Assembly (NCBI GenBank): GCA_963969395.1
Contig: OZ017798.1
Span: 3,224,001-3,288,000 of the forward strand
Direction: 5' to 3'
DNA: 64,000 bases
Origin: Pseudoscleropodium purum
Lineage: Eukaryota > Streptophyta > Bryopsida > Hypnales > Brachytheciaceae
In this document: positions 49,901 through 64,000 of the stretch, in pieces
Position numbering within the stretch: the stretch's first letter is position 1
Layout of the letters: every line of letters begins with the position of its first letter
Made by a program: the position numbers and the translations under genes
The notes under the pieces: generated by a model
Seen by the model: only the letters and a program-made list of their open reading frames with translations
The model's database searches: none
What the model was told of the DNA's origin: nothing

Positions 49901-50559
49901 CCTGCGACAATGGCACAGCCGTCATGAGCTCTGCTCCAGTGGATGGGACGGACCAGAGTGGATTTGCAACATTTCGGGTGGCTGATCCTCTTGGCAACTA
50001 TTCACAGAGAATTGAAAATGGAAAGCGGGCTGTTTCACTAGAACTTTTCAGCCAACCAGGACGTTATCTGAAACACAATGGTAAAGACAACCTCATCTCG
50101 GCCGGCCCACCAAACTGCCTTGAATATACGGTAGCATATGATAGAATTAAGACCCACAAGCTGGCAATGCATTTGGAGAAGTCAAAAGCATTGGGTGATT
50201 GCCCGACCGAAGATTCTGTGTTTCTTTCCCTACCTGGGTTGACGGGAGCAAGTGATACGGTGTCGTTTGAGGCTGCAAGTCAGCCTGGTTGCTTTCTAAG
50301 TTCAAGTTATGGTGAAACCACAGTACCAGCCGGTATAGTTTTACGATGCAAGACGTCAGAAAACGAGAACACCTTCGCTGCTTACAGTACGTTTTTTGCT
50401 CAGAAGGGAGCAGCAGCATATCATCCCTTCAGTTTCATTGCTGAAGGAAAGAATCGGAACTTTCTACTTGCGCCACTTAATTCTTTGCGAGATGAGAGCT
50501 ACACTATTTACTTCGACATTCAGTTGACAGAAGCGTCCACGTTTAAAGCCGTTTCTTAG
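43935..50559 (+). CDS. GH127-type glycoside hydrolase (DUF1680) with C-terminal AbfB-like domain, secreted
   Basis: Characterised bacterial GH127 enzymes are beta-L-arabinofuranosidases; the plant enzymes are presumed to trim arabinose from wall glycans or glycoproteins. Twelve exons: 43935-44513, 45163-45343, 45717-45919, 46046-46243, 46403-46474, 46580-46675, 46925-47004, 47235-47310, 47681-47891, 48357-48680, 49281-49370, 49694-50559. They join to 2976 nt, 991 residues, over 100 longer than my recollection of the Arabidopsis relatives. A signal peptide (about 17-35, ISCFAFLLSLFFVFGWAYG) precedes ECTNVPTE. Family blocks are YGGWESPASELRGHFVGHYL, AFPSEFFDRFEAIEPVWAPY, RHWRSLNEETGGMNDVLY and HLFDKPCFLGPLALQADHL. 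Likely catalytic and zinc residues by analogy with HypBA1 are Glu468 (SEFW), Glu486 and Cys488 (ESC), and Cys561-Cys562 (FWCCYG), all intact. The last ~150 residues resemble the AbfB domain. Intron 1 carries a duplicated donor (see findings). Confidence 0.93.
44487..44800. repeat. ~60-bp duplication of exon 1 end plus splice donor in the GH127 gene
   Basis: The segment 44487-44546, covering the last ~27 bases of exon 1 and the first ~33 of intron 1, recurs with divergence at about 44740-44800. Both copies contain TTGCACAAGGTAA. The second is a potential decoy 5' splice site. Confidence 0.75.
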
Positions 50560-51263
50560 CAACAATGGATCGTCTCGTGAACAGCCTCTACCAAGGTATG
50601 TACAACTAATAGCGTCCGTATAAGCATCTGGGCTTGACTCCCAGTATTAGACTGCTTGAATTTTTATTAAATCTTGTTGGAAGTTGTAAGGCAATTCCAA
50701 CTCAGCTTAGCGTGTATATTTTGGACACTACATGAATAAAGTATGAATTGTCAAAGTTCTGATTACAGGTGTACCCAAATTTGACCCAGTTCTCATGTCC
50801 AGACTCTGGATTTCAGCCACGAAACTAAATGGGCCTGTTGTGTGTAAGGGTCGCAATTAGGTGTAGGAGCCTTGTGTCATCTCTTTATTGGATAGCAAGG
50901 TATGTGCAAATCAGAAAAGAAACCTCGTGAATATGGTTGTCTGTCTGTACAAGATTGGATTGTATGTGTAAACTTTTGCTTAGCGCTCCAAGTTGTTCTC
51001 CAGACTACCCACCTTGAACATCACGTTTGAACTCGAGTGAACTGTTTCTGATCAAATTCTGACATGTAGGAGCAACGTGAAGAAGAGATTCAGCATCATT
51101 AGCATCACCAACATGGCCTTAAAAATAGAACTGCCAAGTTTGAATTATGAAGCTGAATTTTTCAACTTCTCGCAATATTAATGTCTTGCAAATTCAATGT
51201 ACATCCTCTATGCTACAAATCCCTGATACTTCAGGAAGTTTACAATTATGGTACAGTCGAAAC
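50560..51263. other. Convergent intergenic spacer
   Basis: It holds the 3' ends of the GH127 gene (+) and the methyltransferase gene (-). No other feature is seen. Confidence 0.6.
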
Positions 51264-52635
51264 CTATTGTCTGATGGGCTTGAAATTACGGTACGCTACC
51301 ACAGCGTAAAAGGGATCCCTACCTACAGACTGAAACAAGTTAGTAATGAATGAGAAGGGGCTAGGAGATGCCTCTTTCACCTCTGGAATCTTCTTCACCA
51401 CCTCCGGCATCGTGAAACCGTCGATGCACTGGAAGTACTGCTTGACCAGCTGCGTTCGGCTGTAATCACTGCCATCTCTCCATGCAGCCACGGCCTTCTC
51501 GTAGAACATGCGGTTGCTGAAGCTCACAATGCAAACCCCACCAGGTCGCAGCACTCGGTAAATCTCTGCAAACACCTTCTCCGGTTGTTGTAAGTACTGC
51601 ACACTCACGGTGCAAAGGACGGCGTCGAATGAGTTGTCTGCATTCTCCAGCTTTGGCTCTGCGTTCAAGTCCTTGACGAAGAAGTGGTCTAGCTGGCGGT
51701 TGCGTGAGAGTTCGGGGGCGTTCAGGCCATGGCCCACGACACGTTTGTACTTCTTCTCAGCTGCACATACATTGCACGGAGATGGACAATAAGTACATGT
51801 CCCAATTTCAACTACCTCCGTAACTCATGCATCGACAATTTTTTTAATCGATGTAGCAACAGCCTTTATACCAAGGAAAACTGCTACATGCTAAGATTTT
51901 ATTCGTGGAAAGTGTCTTGGTTTTAAACTTCTCACGTGAAGTCTTACGAAGTTGGATCGGAATAAGCACGATCTAGTGCATGGGTTTGCAAAGGACCCTA
52001 ATTCAGTACAACTCCAAAAAAATTACAAAACTTAAGTTGAGTTTCATTCTCTGTTGGCAGCAACCCCAGAAATTCAAATTTAGTGCTCATCATGCGGACA
52101 TAGCTCAGATCCTTATTTAAGCGATGTAACGGAAATTACGTTGTACCAGTTGCACGAATCACCAAGACGTTTGAAGCCTAACGATAGAATTGATAGCCTT
52201 TCCAATGCAAATTAGTAAAACTAGGGTTTCTCTCAGGGTTAACGATCTCGGAGGCGCAATCGTACCTGGCAAATGGCTGACCCACGAGCTCATGAGATCC
52301 AACACCTCGGCGTCCTCAGCTATGCGCTCCCGATACAAATTCGTCAGAGACGAAAGAAACTGGTCGTCGACGTGGGTGACCAACCGTGGGGAAGAGTAGA
52401 AGCCCCTGTCCGACGCAACGTTCATCTTCGTCCTGCCCTCGTTGCTCAGTACCTGGCGGAGGATTCGACCGCCCTGCGACTCGGTCATGCTGCACTTAGG
52501 GTTCGCCATCCCCTTTCGATGCCCCTTCGAATCCAGCGGCACGAACGAGTTCGTATGGCCCTTGAAGATGGTCGAGAGGTGAGCGGTTTGGGGAGCAATT
52601 CTTGTGGCTTGTTGGGCGAGACTGATCGTCACCAT
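51264..52635 (-). CDS. Class I SAM-dependent methyltransferase, probably plastid-targeted
   Basis: Two exons, 52635-52266 and 51760-51264, join to 867 nt, 288 residues. The N-terminus (MVTISLAQQATRIAPQ) looks like an organelle transit peptide. Then RLVTHVDDQFLSSLTNLY and VLDLMSSWVSHLP (111-123, the SAM motif I region in this family), VVGHGLNAPELSRN, FFVKDLNAEPKLE, FDAVLCTVSVQYLQQPEKVF and IYRVLRPGGVCIVSFSNRMF, the last two being typical Methyltransf_11 motifs. It matches a conserved, uncharacterised plant family; the substrate is unknown. The frame stays open upstream to an ATG at 52713 (26 more residues); I prefer 52635 because its leader looks more like a transit peptide. The gene converges with GH127. 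Confidence 0.85.
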
Positions 52636-53240
52636 AGCTGCTCGCAGGGTCAAAGCTTTAGATATTGTACAAAACGAGGCGAACTCATGTTCAATTAGAC
52701 GATCAAAAATCAAAAACTAAAACCCCAAACCCAAGATGGTGCAACTGGAGTACAATTCGAGGTCCAGGAAAGAGAGATGCGCACTTTCTGACCTCTTTAG
52801 CTAGACGACGGTTTGCAGCTTGCGAAACCAGCGACTGGACACTTGTTGCATTGGCAGGCGCAATTCCTAGAATTCGGAAACTCCGTTTGGAGATTCAAAT
52901 TCAGCAATACTTACACCCAGTCTTGCGTGCTACAATTCCAATCGGAGCTTCTAGGCAGGTACAGAAGCAAAGTTGCGTACGACTGGTGTTTCAATGGGCG
53001 TGTTTTCTAGGACACATTTGAAGTGCATGCTTTGAAGGCGATGCAAGAGAAGGTGACTAGTCAGGGTGGGAAACAGAGGCCATTGGGGTGCAAAGCCATG
53101 CAGTCCACGTGGTGCAAATTGGTCCTCTTCGAAGAGTCCTCATCTCTTGCTGCAGCTTGCCTTGCAATTCAGTGTTGGCTAAGGAAGCCAATCCATTTCC
53201 GACCACTTATTATAAGCAATTACACATATTCGGAGCACAG
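52636..53240. other. Methyltransferase 5' region
   Basis: Moderate GC content with several overlapping short frames on the plus strand and no family similarity. It is probably the promoter and leader of the minus-strand methyltransferase. Confidence 0.5.
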
Positions 53241-53495
53241 GTTTCTTGAGTGGAGAAATTTTCCCATGAATAGAAATAGAGTTTAGATGGATTGCATATT
53301 TTTTCAGAATTTTATTTCTCAAAACAAAATTACTATTAATTTTTTATTAATATTCTTGTCATATAAGGCCTCTTGTTTCCAACCATTGGTTGGTTTCAAA
53401 AGCAACCAAGATTGTGTCCAATTGTATTGCACTAGAATCGCATTGAGAATTGTGCCATAATTAATCTCTTGCTTTCTCCTATTGTTCGAAAAGAC
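53240..53495 (+). repeat. Dispersed repeat, copy 1
   Basis: Similar along its whole length, with small gaps, to 63073-63342 in the same orientation. Shared landmarks in order are GTTTCTTGAGTGGAGAAATT, CAGAATTTTATTTCTC, AACCAAGATT and GAATTGTGCCAT / AAATTGTGCCAT followed by TAATCTC. No open frame or terminal inverted repeat is evident. Confidence 0.85.
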
Positions 53496-54220
53496 TCACA
53501 TTGAGAAGTCATACATTGATCGGGGTTATGCATGTTATGTTGTTTAACCTCATAGTTTTTTGGTGACCAACTTTTTAGATTTGACATGTCAAAAGAGGAA
53601 TGAAAGACTTCAAATTACTTTCACAGTTTTAGCACTTTGATGATCATACATTATAATCTTCCAATTTGTAAATGATATTGTTGTGTTTTCTTTTCCTATG
53701 TGATCTTTAACATAACCAATTTGAATTTGTATAGTTACAATTTATCAAAATGTTGACTTTTTGTTCAATTTAGAGCAAGTTCTAAGAAGCTCAAAAAAGG
53801 GCTTGGGCATTTAGGAATTAAAATTAATTGAAATCCTAAAATTGGAAATGGAATGAAAACAAATTAAAATCTTTGACTATGTGACACAATCCAATAAACA
53901 TATTCGTTCCCCTTGGTCCTACTATTCAAAGATAAAATTAAAAATGTCTAATAGGGATGAAGGTAAAATAAATGAATCCTAAGTAAAACCCAAATAAAGT
54001 AACCCATTGAAACCAAAATGAAACCTAGACATGGTCAAAATGCAACTAAAATGAGACAAAATGAAAACGAAAATGAAACTAGACTAGAAAAGATATGAAA
54101 CTCAAATGAAGAGTGTAGGAAACTGAAATGAATGAAATGAATGAAATGGAACAAAATTTACAAACATAAATATCTTAAAAATTTAGGATTAAAAAGTTAT
54201 ATTCACAATGCATATTTTAT
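53496..54220. other. AT-rich DNA with purine-rich stretch
   Basis: From ~53800 to 54160 the plus strand is strongly purine-biased (AATGAAA, AATTGAAA motifs), similar in texture to 55255-55430. The two stretches flank the LINE remnant. No gene is seen. Confidence 0.4.
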
Positions 54221-54329
54221 ATATTGAAAATTGTAACTTTTCCCTTGATGGCGTATTCATCATCTGTAGGATGCAAGCTTCTTAATAAACATTGTCAATT
54301 AAAAAGGTCTATCTCAACAAAATGGCTAG

Positions 54330-54760
54330 TTTCTCTTCCACCTACATTTACTCTAGATTGGAAGGATGTTTGGCACAAGGCAAGATCATTGAAAGAGATC
54401 CCTTTTATTTGGTCATTCTATCACAAAGCAGTCGCCATTCACTCATAGAGAATACAAATTAATTCAAGAATTGACATCACATCTAATTGTGGCTCCTTAT
54501 GCATGGATGAAATTCATTATCAGTTCTTCTCGTGTCTACAAGCCCAAGGGATCTAGGAATACGCCCAATCCATTCTTCATCATTTAATGGGAGATATACC
54601 AAATAGAAATCGTTATAATAGTTTCAACTTCACCCAATGTATTATTGGATCTACCCTATCTAGATAATTTCATTGTCTTTTAACCATTTGGACCCTCTTT
54701 CATGGCTCTTCATTGTGGGTCACATGGTTTTCTAGGAATAATACAATCTTCAATTAACAC
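54330..54760 (+). pseudogene. Decayed LINE (non-LTR retrotransposon) 3' end, zf-RVT region
   Basis: Joined across a frameshift and stops, the plus strand gives LDWKDVWHKARSLKEIPFIW, then CGSLCMDEIHYQFFSCLQAQ, then TIWTLFHGSSLWVTWFSRN and NTIFN. This is the C..C...H..C zinc-knuckle pattern and trailing W...RN..IF block of plant reverse-transcriptase zf-RVT domains. No catalytic reverse-transcriptase core is found in the window, so it is a 5'-truncated, dead copy. Confidence 0.6.
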
Positions 54761-55463
54761 CAGTGGCCTTTTAAGTTTTCTCATAAAACTCTTTGGAATC
54801 CTTGTTGGAATCTAGTTGCATGGCATAGTTGATAGCAAAGCTAACAACTTGTCAATGTTCTCAACAAGCCAATGATATTTGGCAAAATTTTGATAGTATA
54901 TGGGTTCACTCACCAATTTTTGCCATTAGAAATGGTGATTTTATTGTGTGGAACAAGAATGCCCATCCTTCTTTGTTCACCTAGTCTCAGTTCTAAGGTA
55001 GGAAACTGCATAACAGAGCAGGCATTAAAAATGGACCCTGTAAATGGCTGTGAAATGGACATGAGTTGGTTCTAAAATTGACTAGTATAGTCATTTAATG
55101 AACCAAGGAAAAAAAGCATTATTACTTTCAAGAGCCAATTATTTTCTTTGTTTTCCCTATTTTTATGTAGAATTGCAAGTGATCCATTTAAGAAAGACCT
55201 AATATCACAAATAGGGACCTACAACCCAACTCGTTTGATGCAATGAATTTCCCAATTGTTTTCAAAATGAAAAAGGGAACAAATTAAATTAATTGAAAAT
55301 TGGAAAAGAAATAAAATAGAAGTGTAAGTGTTTAAAACAACTCAAAAGGAATTGAAAGATTCCAATTGAAAATGAAATAAAATTAAAGAATTGGAAATTA
55401 CTTGAAAATGAGAAAAAAATTCCCTACCCAGACCCCACCATTAACTAAAGTAAGCCCACGAGA
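54761..55463. other. AT-rich DNA 3' of the LINE remnant
   Basis: It may include more LINE tail. No gene is seen. Confidence 0.4.
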
Positions 55464-55589
55464 TAAACCCTAGTCAGCCACATACATTACAAAGAATAAG
55501 TAACAAAGAATGAGCTTCGCACAAGTTAAACCCTAGTCAGCCACATGCATTACAAAGAATAAGTAACAAAGAATGAGCTTCGCACAAAC
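55464..55589. repeat. 63-bp perfect or near-perfect tandem duplication
   Basis: Copy 1 (55464-55526) and copy 2 (55527-55589) both begin TAAACCCTAGTCAGCCACAT and end in GAATGAGCTTCGCACAA, with one or two differences, which indicates a recent duplication. Confidence 0.95.
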
Positions 55590-56049
55590 ATCGTGAAAGG
55601 CTTCACTAAGAGACATTGTTGTTGTTGGTCACATGCTCAGATGGCTTCATGTCAGTGTGCGTTGGCACTACACTGATGAGCCACTCTAGATATTCTTTCA
55701 TTCTATTTAGGTGCTCGTCAACCCCGTCTCCTTGGGAAATGCCATCTCCATAACTCCATAATTAAACTCCAATGACAATGTGTGCCGAAGTACCTCCTGA
55801 ATTTCACTACGCCACCTTTGGGTGAGGACGTCTTGCCGTTCCTCTCGCTGTTTGAGGATAAATTGCAGGTTCGATGGTAGGAAGAATCCTGAATCCTGAA
55901 GCCTGACTAATGAGCGGTGACAGATCATAAAGCAGACGAGAAGCATGTCAGCTCCGAGCACAGGCGACACGGCAAGGGTAATCCGGAGTGAAAAGAGCAG
56001 GGAAAATCCATGCCATGCGTCGCAGGCAATAGGCCAGCCACAATGAATT
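55590..56049. other. CRK 3' region
   Basis: A minus-strand frame at 55970-55707 is unrecognised and probably 3' UTR of CRK; composition is less AT-rich than the DNA beyond it. Confidence 0.45.
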
Positions 56050-60688
<4,639 letters not shown>

Positions 60689-62190
60689 TGTTGCATCGGG
60701 CCCTCAGAAAGGTTTCTCGACAAGCTGGTACGTCAAGTTCCTCTCCTGCGTCACACTCGCAAGCGATTCACGCCCGCGCCCATGGCTGCCCCCGGGAACG
60801 CCAACGTCACGGGCGCCACACTTGGATTGCTAGCATCGTGACTGCAATCGGAGCCTAAAACTCCAAATGCGCCAAGCGATCGGAGAGACGTTAGCGATGG
60901 CGATGGCGAGGGAGGAGCCGATCGCAAGCTTCGAAGCTCCTGGCGCAACGAAGCTCCAAGCCTCGCGAACTATACAGGTGTTCTGTTTCTAGGTTTTGAA
61001 TGCTCCGGTTCAGTTGAGTTCCGTCCGTCAAATCCCCTGGTTCTGTTCATCCATAACAGTTTTCATCCATCCATGGGGCTGCGTCCGTTAGGAGGGGACC
61101 GACGCCCTTATTTTGGTTACCCAACTTTTTGAAATTGACTCTGGATTGGTCGCTTCAATAGTACCGTAGTTACCGGTACTCTCTAGCTGCATGATGTTCC
61201 GCTTTCTCATCCACCACATTCATCCACTTCACATCCATCCGTTATGCATCCGTTATGCATCCATCCATGGTTTTTCCCTTTCCCGTGATTAAGGAGGCCG
61301 TTAAAGGCTTTCGTTTTCGTCTGCCCTCTTCCCACGGGGCTCTGTTCACAAGTAATGAGATCATTTGATGCTCCCTGTCTCGACTCTGTGAACTCGCGTT
61401 TTTTTAGGAGGCTGCCCGGATGCCCGCTGCCCTGGCTTGACTTGTTCTCTGGGTGGGCATTAAAATGGGGTCAATCAAAGCAATAATGACGTGGGGGAAG
61501 AGTTCTTCAGTTGTTTTCTAATTGCAGTAATTTTATGGGAGATGAAAAATCAGTGAGCCGGGGTGATGAATTTTGGGGTCTAGAGAATATTTCACGTATG
61601 AAATTCTGTTTGGAAATGGTCATGACATGCAGCACTTAGTGACGTTAGTGTGGATGTAAAGATCAGTTTTAATTTCTATTTCAATTTCATTTCTGCAGCT
61701 TGTGCAGAAAAGTGATTTTCATCAGGTTGATATGAAGCCAATTACGTTCATATCCATGAATGAAACCTGAAAACTATGGATGAAAATCACCAAAGATTCG
61801 TCCAAGAATATGTACATTCATCAAAGAAAGAGTGCCACCACCCCTATGATTATGTAGTTGAATTCCACGATTTTCATTGAAGAATATGTACATTCACCCA
61901 AGAAAGAGTGACACCACCCCATGATTTTGTAGCAATTTCTCTGCAATTTCATCCACTGAGGACTTTCCTAGACAGAATCCCTCACTGCACATTCCACCCA
62001 AATTCCAAATTTTGTGTCACTTTCTTGTATAAACTTCTCACTCCAAATCCAAACCTTTGGTGAAAGCCCCAAGATTAGGTACAAGTTTGCCGGAAATCAG
62101 TGGATCCACGAGGAGTTCATACTGCCACAATGAATTGGATATTGACTGTTGTTTCAGATGATTGATGTAAGCTTAAGCTTGAAGTTAAGT
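60689..62190. other. CRK promoter and 5' leader, then intergenic DNA
   Basis: 60689-60980 is GC-rich and probably the leader. Beyond ~61000 CATCCATCCATGG and CATCCGTTATG motifs recur. No other gene is seen. Confidence 0.5.
61805..61932. repeat. Two ~52-bp direct repeats, 76-bp period
   Basis: AGAATATGTACATTCAYC followed by AAGAAAGAGTG, CACCACCCC and TGTAG occurs at 61805-61857 and 61881-61932, with a few differences. Confidence 0.85.
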
Positions 62191-62197
62191 TAATGTA

Positions 62198-62554
62198 AGG
62201 GGCGCTTCACATATGGTCCGACCAAGTCGAGAGGTTGTGGGAGTTCATGGCCAAACTTTGGGCGAGAGCCCAGATAAATGGACAATAAATGGGCAATAAA
62301 TAAACAATTCGACAGACTCTCGACCAAAGTTTGGATCACCACAAAAGTGGCAATCCAAACTTGGGTCGAGAGTCCGTCGTAAGGCCATTGCCACGTAGGA
62401 GTTTGGGCTTCCATGTAGGCACTTTGGAGGGTAACGGACTTTGGATTGTGCCGCCTTATGTGAAGGGTCGAGAGGCCAAAGTCGGGGTTTTCTGAAATGT
62501 GATTGGTGGAGGCCAACAGACTCTCAACCTTGGGCCCATGTGTGAAGCCGCCCT
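62198..62554. mobile_element. MITE-like element with imperfect terminal inverted repeats
   Basis: The left end, GGGGCGCTTCACATATGGTC from 62199, pairs imperfectly with the right end, CCCATGTGTGAAGCCGCCCT ending at 62554. The element is ~357 bp with no coding capacity and contains a strong internal hairpin (62314-62335 against 62352-62373). A target-site duplication is not obvious, so the superfamily is undecided. Confidence 0.6.
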
Positions 62555-63072
62555 CAGCGAGACAAAAGCTCAAAACTGTGAATTTTGTGACTGAAGGAAA
62601 ACAGTTTTGAACTTTTGATGTGCGTGAAGAAATGCAGTTCATCAAGACATCGTCAATCACAAGAAAAACTGAAGCCGACTCTCCGTCTCAATCTTACCGC
62701 TGTCAGGAATGATATTCATAACCAGTTCAGTTCTAGACTTCCAGTGTTGACTGCACTGCACTGCATCCCTAAAAACAGAGCAACCATAAGTTTAATAAAA
62801 AAAACAAAAAAAAACAGACACGATCATCAATCCAAGCACTCCAAATTTATGATTTGAGAGTTGATGGTTTTGATTTTTCTGTGTTTTTGATTAGTGCAGC
62901 ACAGCAGCAGCAGGGGAGCCTACGTAGTAGGAACAATTGATTATTTACTCAGGAAGGACACACAAAGTTAGTGTTCAATGAATGACTTTTCAGAGAAATT
63001 GGAGAAAAGAAACAACTGAACAACTGAAAAAATACTGGCCACTTAAAGCAATTTCGCTATATCTGGAGCGCC
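62555..63072. other. Intergenic DNA
   Basis: No gene or structured repeat is recognised. Confidence 0.5.
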
Positions 63073-63342
63073 GTGTTTCTTGAGTGGAGAAATTTTCCCA
63101 TCTACAGAAATAGAGTTTAAGGAAGAATTCTACATTTTTTTTCAGAATTTTATTTCTCGCAATTTAATTACCATAAACTTTTTAGTGGAAGATTTTGTTC
63201 AACCTGTTCTTCTCATGTAGGTCTTCCTATTTTCATTGGTTGCAAAATCAACCAAGATTACAGAAAATTGTAATGCACCACAATTGCATTGGAAATTGTG
63301 CCATGATTAATCTCCTACTTTCTCCTGTTGATTGGAAAGAGT
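63073..63342 (+). repeat. Dispersed repeat, copy 2
   Basis: Partner of 53240-53495, about 9.8 kb away in direct orientation; homology fades at similar points in both copies. Confidence 0.85.
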
Positions 63343-64000
63343 ATAGACTATATGATGGGAATGGGTCTCTGGTGACAATTGGAGCGGCTCCTTTAACAAT
63401 TGTTTATCTATCCATGATTTAAATCACTCTAGAAGGACGGCACAAAATCCAAGTGTTTGATGGATGATAGAGAATCCCCTTCTATGTAGGACAAAAGTGT
63501 AGATGTTCATCCTTGAATTTTTTTTGCATGAAAAAAGTAGGTCTTGCACAGTATTTTGACTTCTAATGCATGCTCTTGGATTTTTTGAAGCAAATGATTC
63601 ACACAGTAAGTATAAGGATGATTTCTACAGTGTCTTGCTCCTCTTTTCTACGTTTAATTACTTTAGTAATAGGACATTGTTCTTTGAGGCAAGTAACCTT
63701 GTAATTAAACTTCAAAATACTCCACTCCATATTAGCTTCTTTTTTTAGTTTTGGAGAAAGTGCAAAGACAACAATTTCATGTATTATTTGGTGAAGCATA
63801 ATAGTACTACATTCATCCAACTTTTGAACCAAAAAATATTTTCAATTATAATCATACATTATTCATCTAAAATTGGCAATTTCATCTATATTCTACATAG
63901 AAATGAAAAAATTAGTGAAAAAAATATTGCTTTTGTTTGGCAAATTTTGAAATAGTGTAGTTTGCCTTCTTCTCTGGATTCCAACAAAATAAGGTTTTTA
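63343..64000. other. AT-rich DNA to the window edge
   Basis: No gene or repeat is recognised. Confidence 0.5.

Overview
The window is nuclear DNA from a land plant. All eight genes recognised by protein similarity are plant families with many short GT-AG introns, and several are plant-specific (pheophytinase, DREB-type AP2/ERF factor, CDPK-related kinase, plastid-type methyltransferase). The intergenic DNA is AT-rich, with decayed transposons and minisatellites. The species cannot be named. Protein divergence from flowering-plant relatives, judged from memory, would fit a seed-free plant or a gymnosperm, but that is inference. No annotation was supplied; gene structures were built by joining exons by hand, and all seven spliced models close in frame with canonical splice sites.

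Layout. 1-2000: AT-rich DNA with a 22.65-copy perfect 20-bp minisatellite (281-733). 2116-3437 (+): ribosomal protein uL29/RPL35 with a telo-box upstream. 3440-12060: AT-rich DNA with a 76-bp repeat and unrecognised ORF fragments. 12060-12886: GC-rich island leading into 12887-18997 (+), a 14-exon DONSON homologue. 20398-24252 (+): pheophytinase (PPH). 24253-27802: AT-rich. 27803-32116 (-): SEC12-like WD40 ER membrane protein, whose first intron carries four copies of a ~265-bp tandem repeat. 32430-36820: palindromes, inverted repeats and a G-rich tract. 37053-37838 (+): intronless DREB-type AP2/ERF factor with a clear TATA box. 39240-41600: SINE-like fragment and a dead hAT transposase (-). 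43935-50559 (+): secreted GH127-type glycosidase with a C-terminal AbfB-like domain. 51264-52635 (-): class I SAM methyltransferase. 53240-55600: dispersed repeat copy, LINE remnant, 63-bp duplication. 56050-60688 (-): CDPK-related kinase (CRK). 61000-64000: MITE-like element and the second copy of the dispersed repeat.

The genes are independent housekeeping or regulatory loci, not a cluster: translation, replication initiation, chlorophyll breakdown, ER-to-Golgi export, transcription, cell-wall sugar hydrolysis, methylation and kinase signalling. I found no clear new biological system. The most distinctive features are structural: two sets of perfect inverted copies in and beside DONSON that look like replication template-switch products, a tandem array inside the SEC12-like intron, a duplicated exon-end plus splice donor in the GH127 gene, and dense palindromes at 34.9-36.1 kb.
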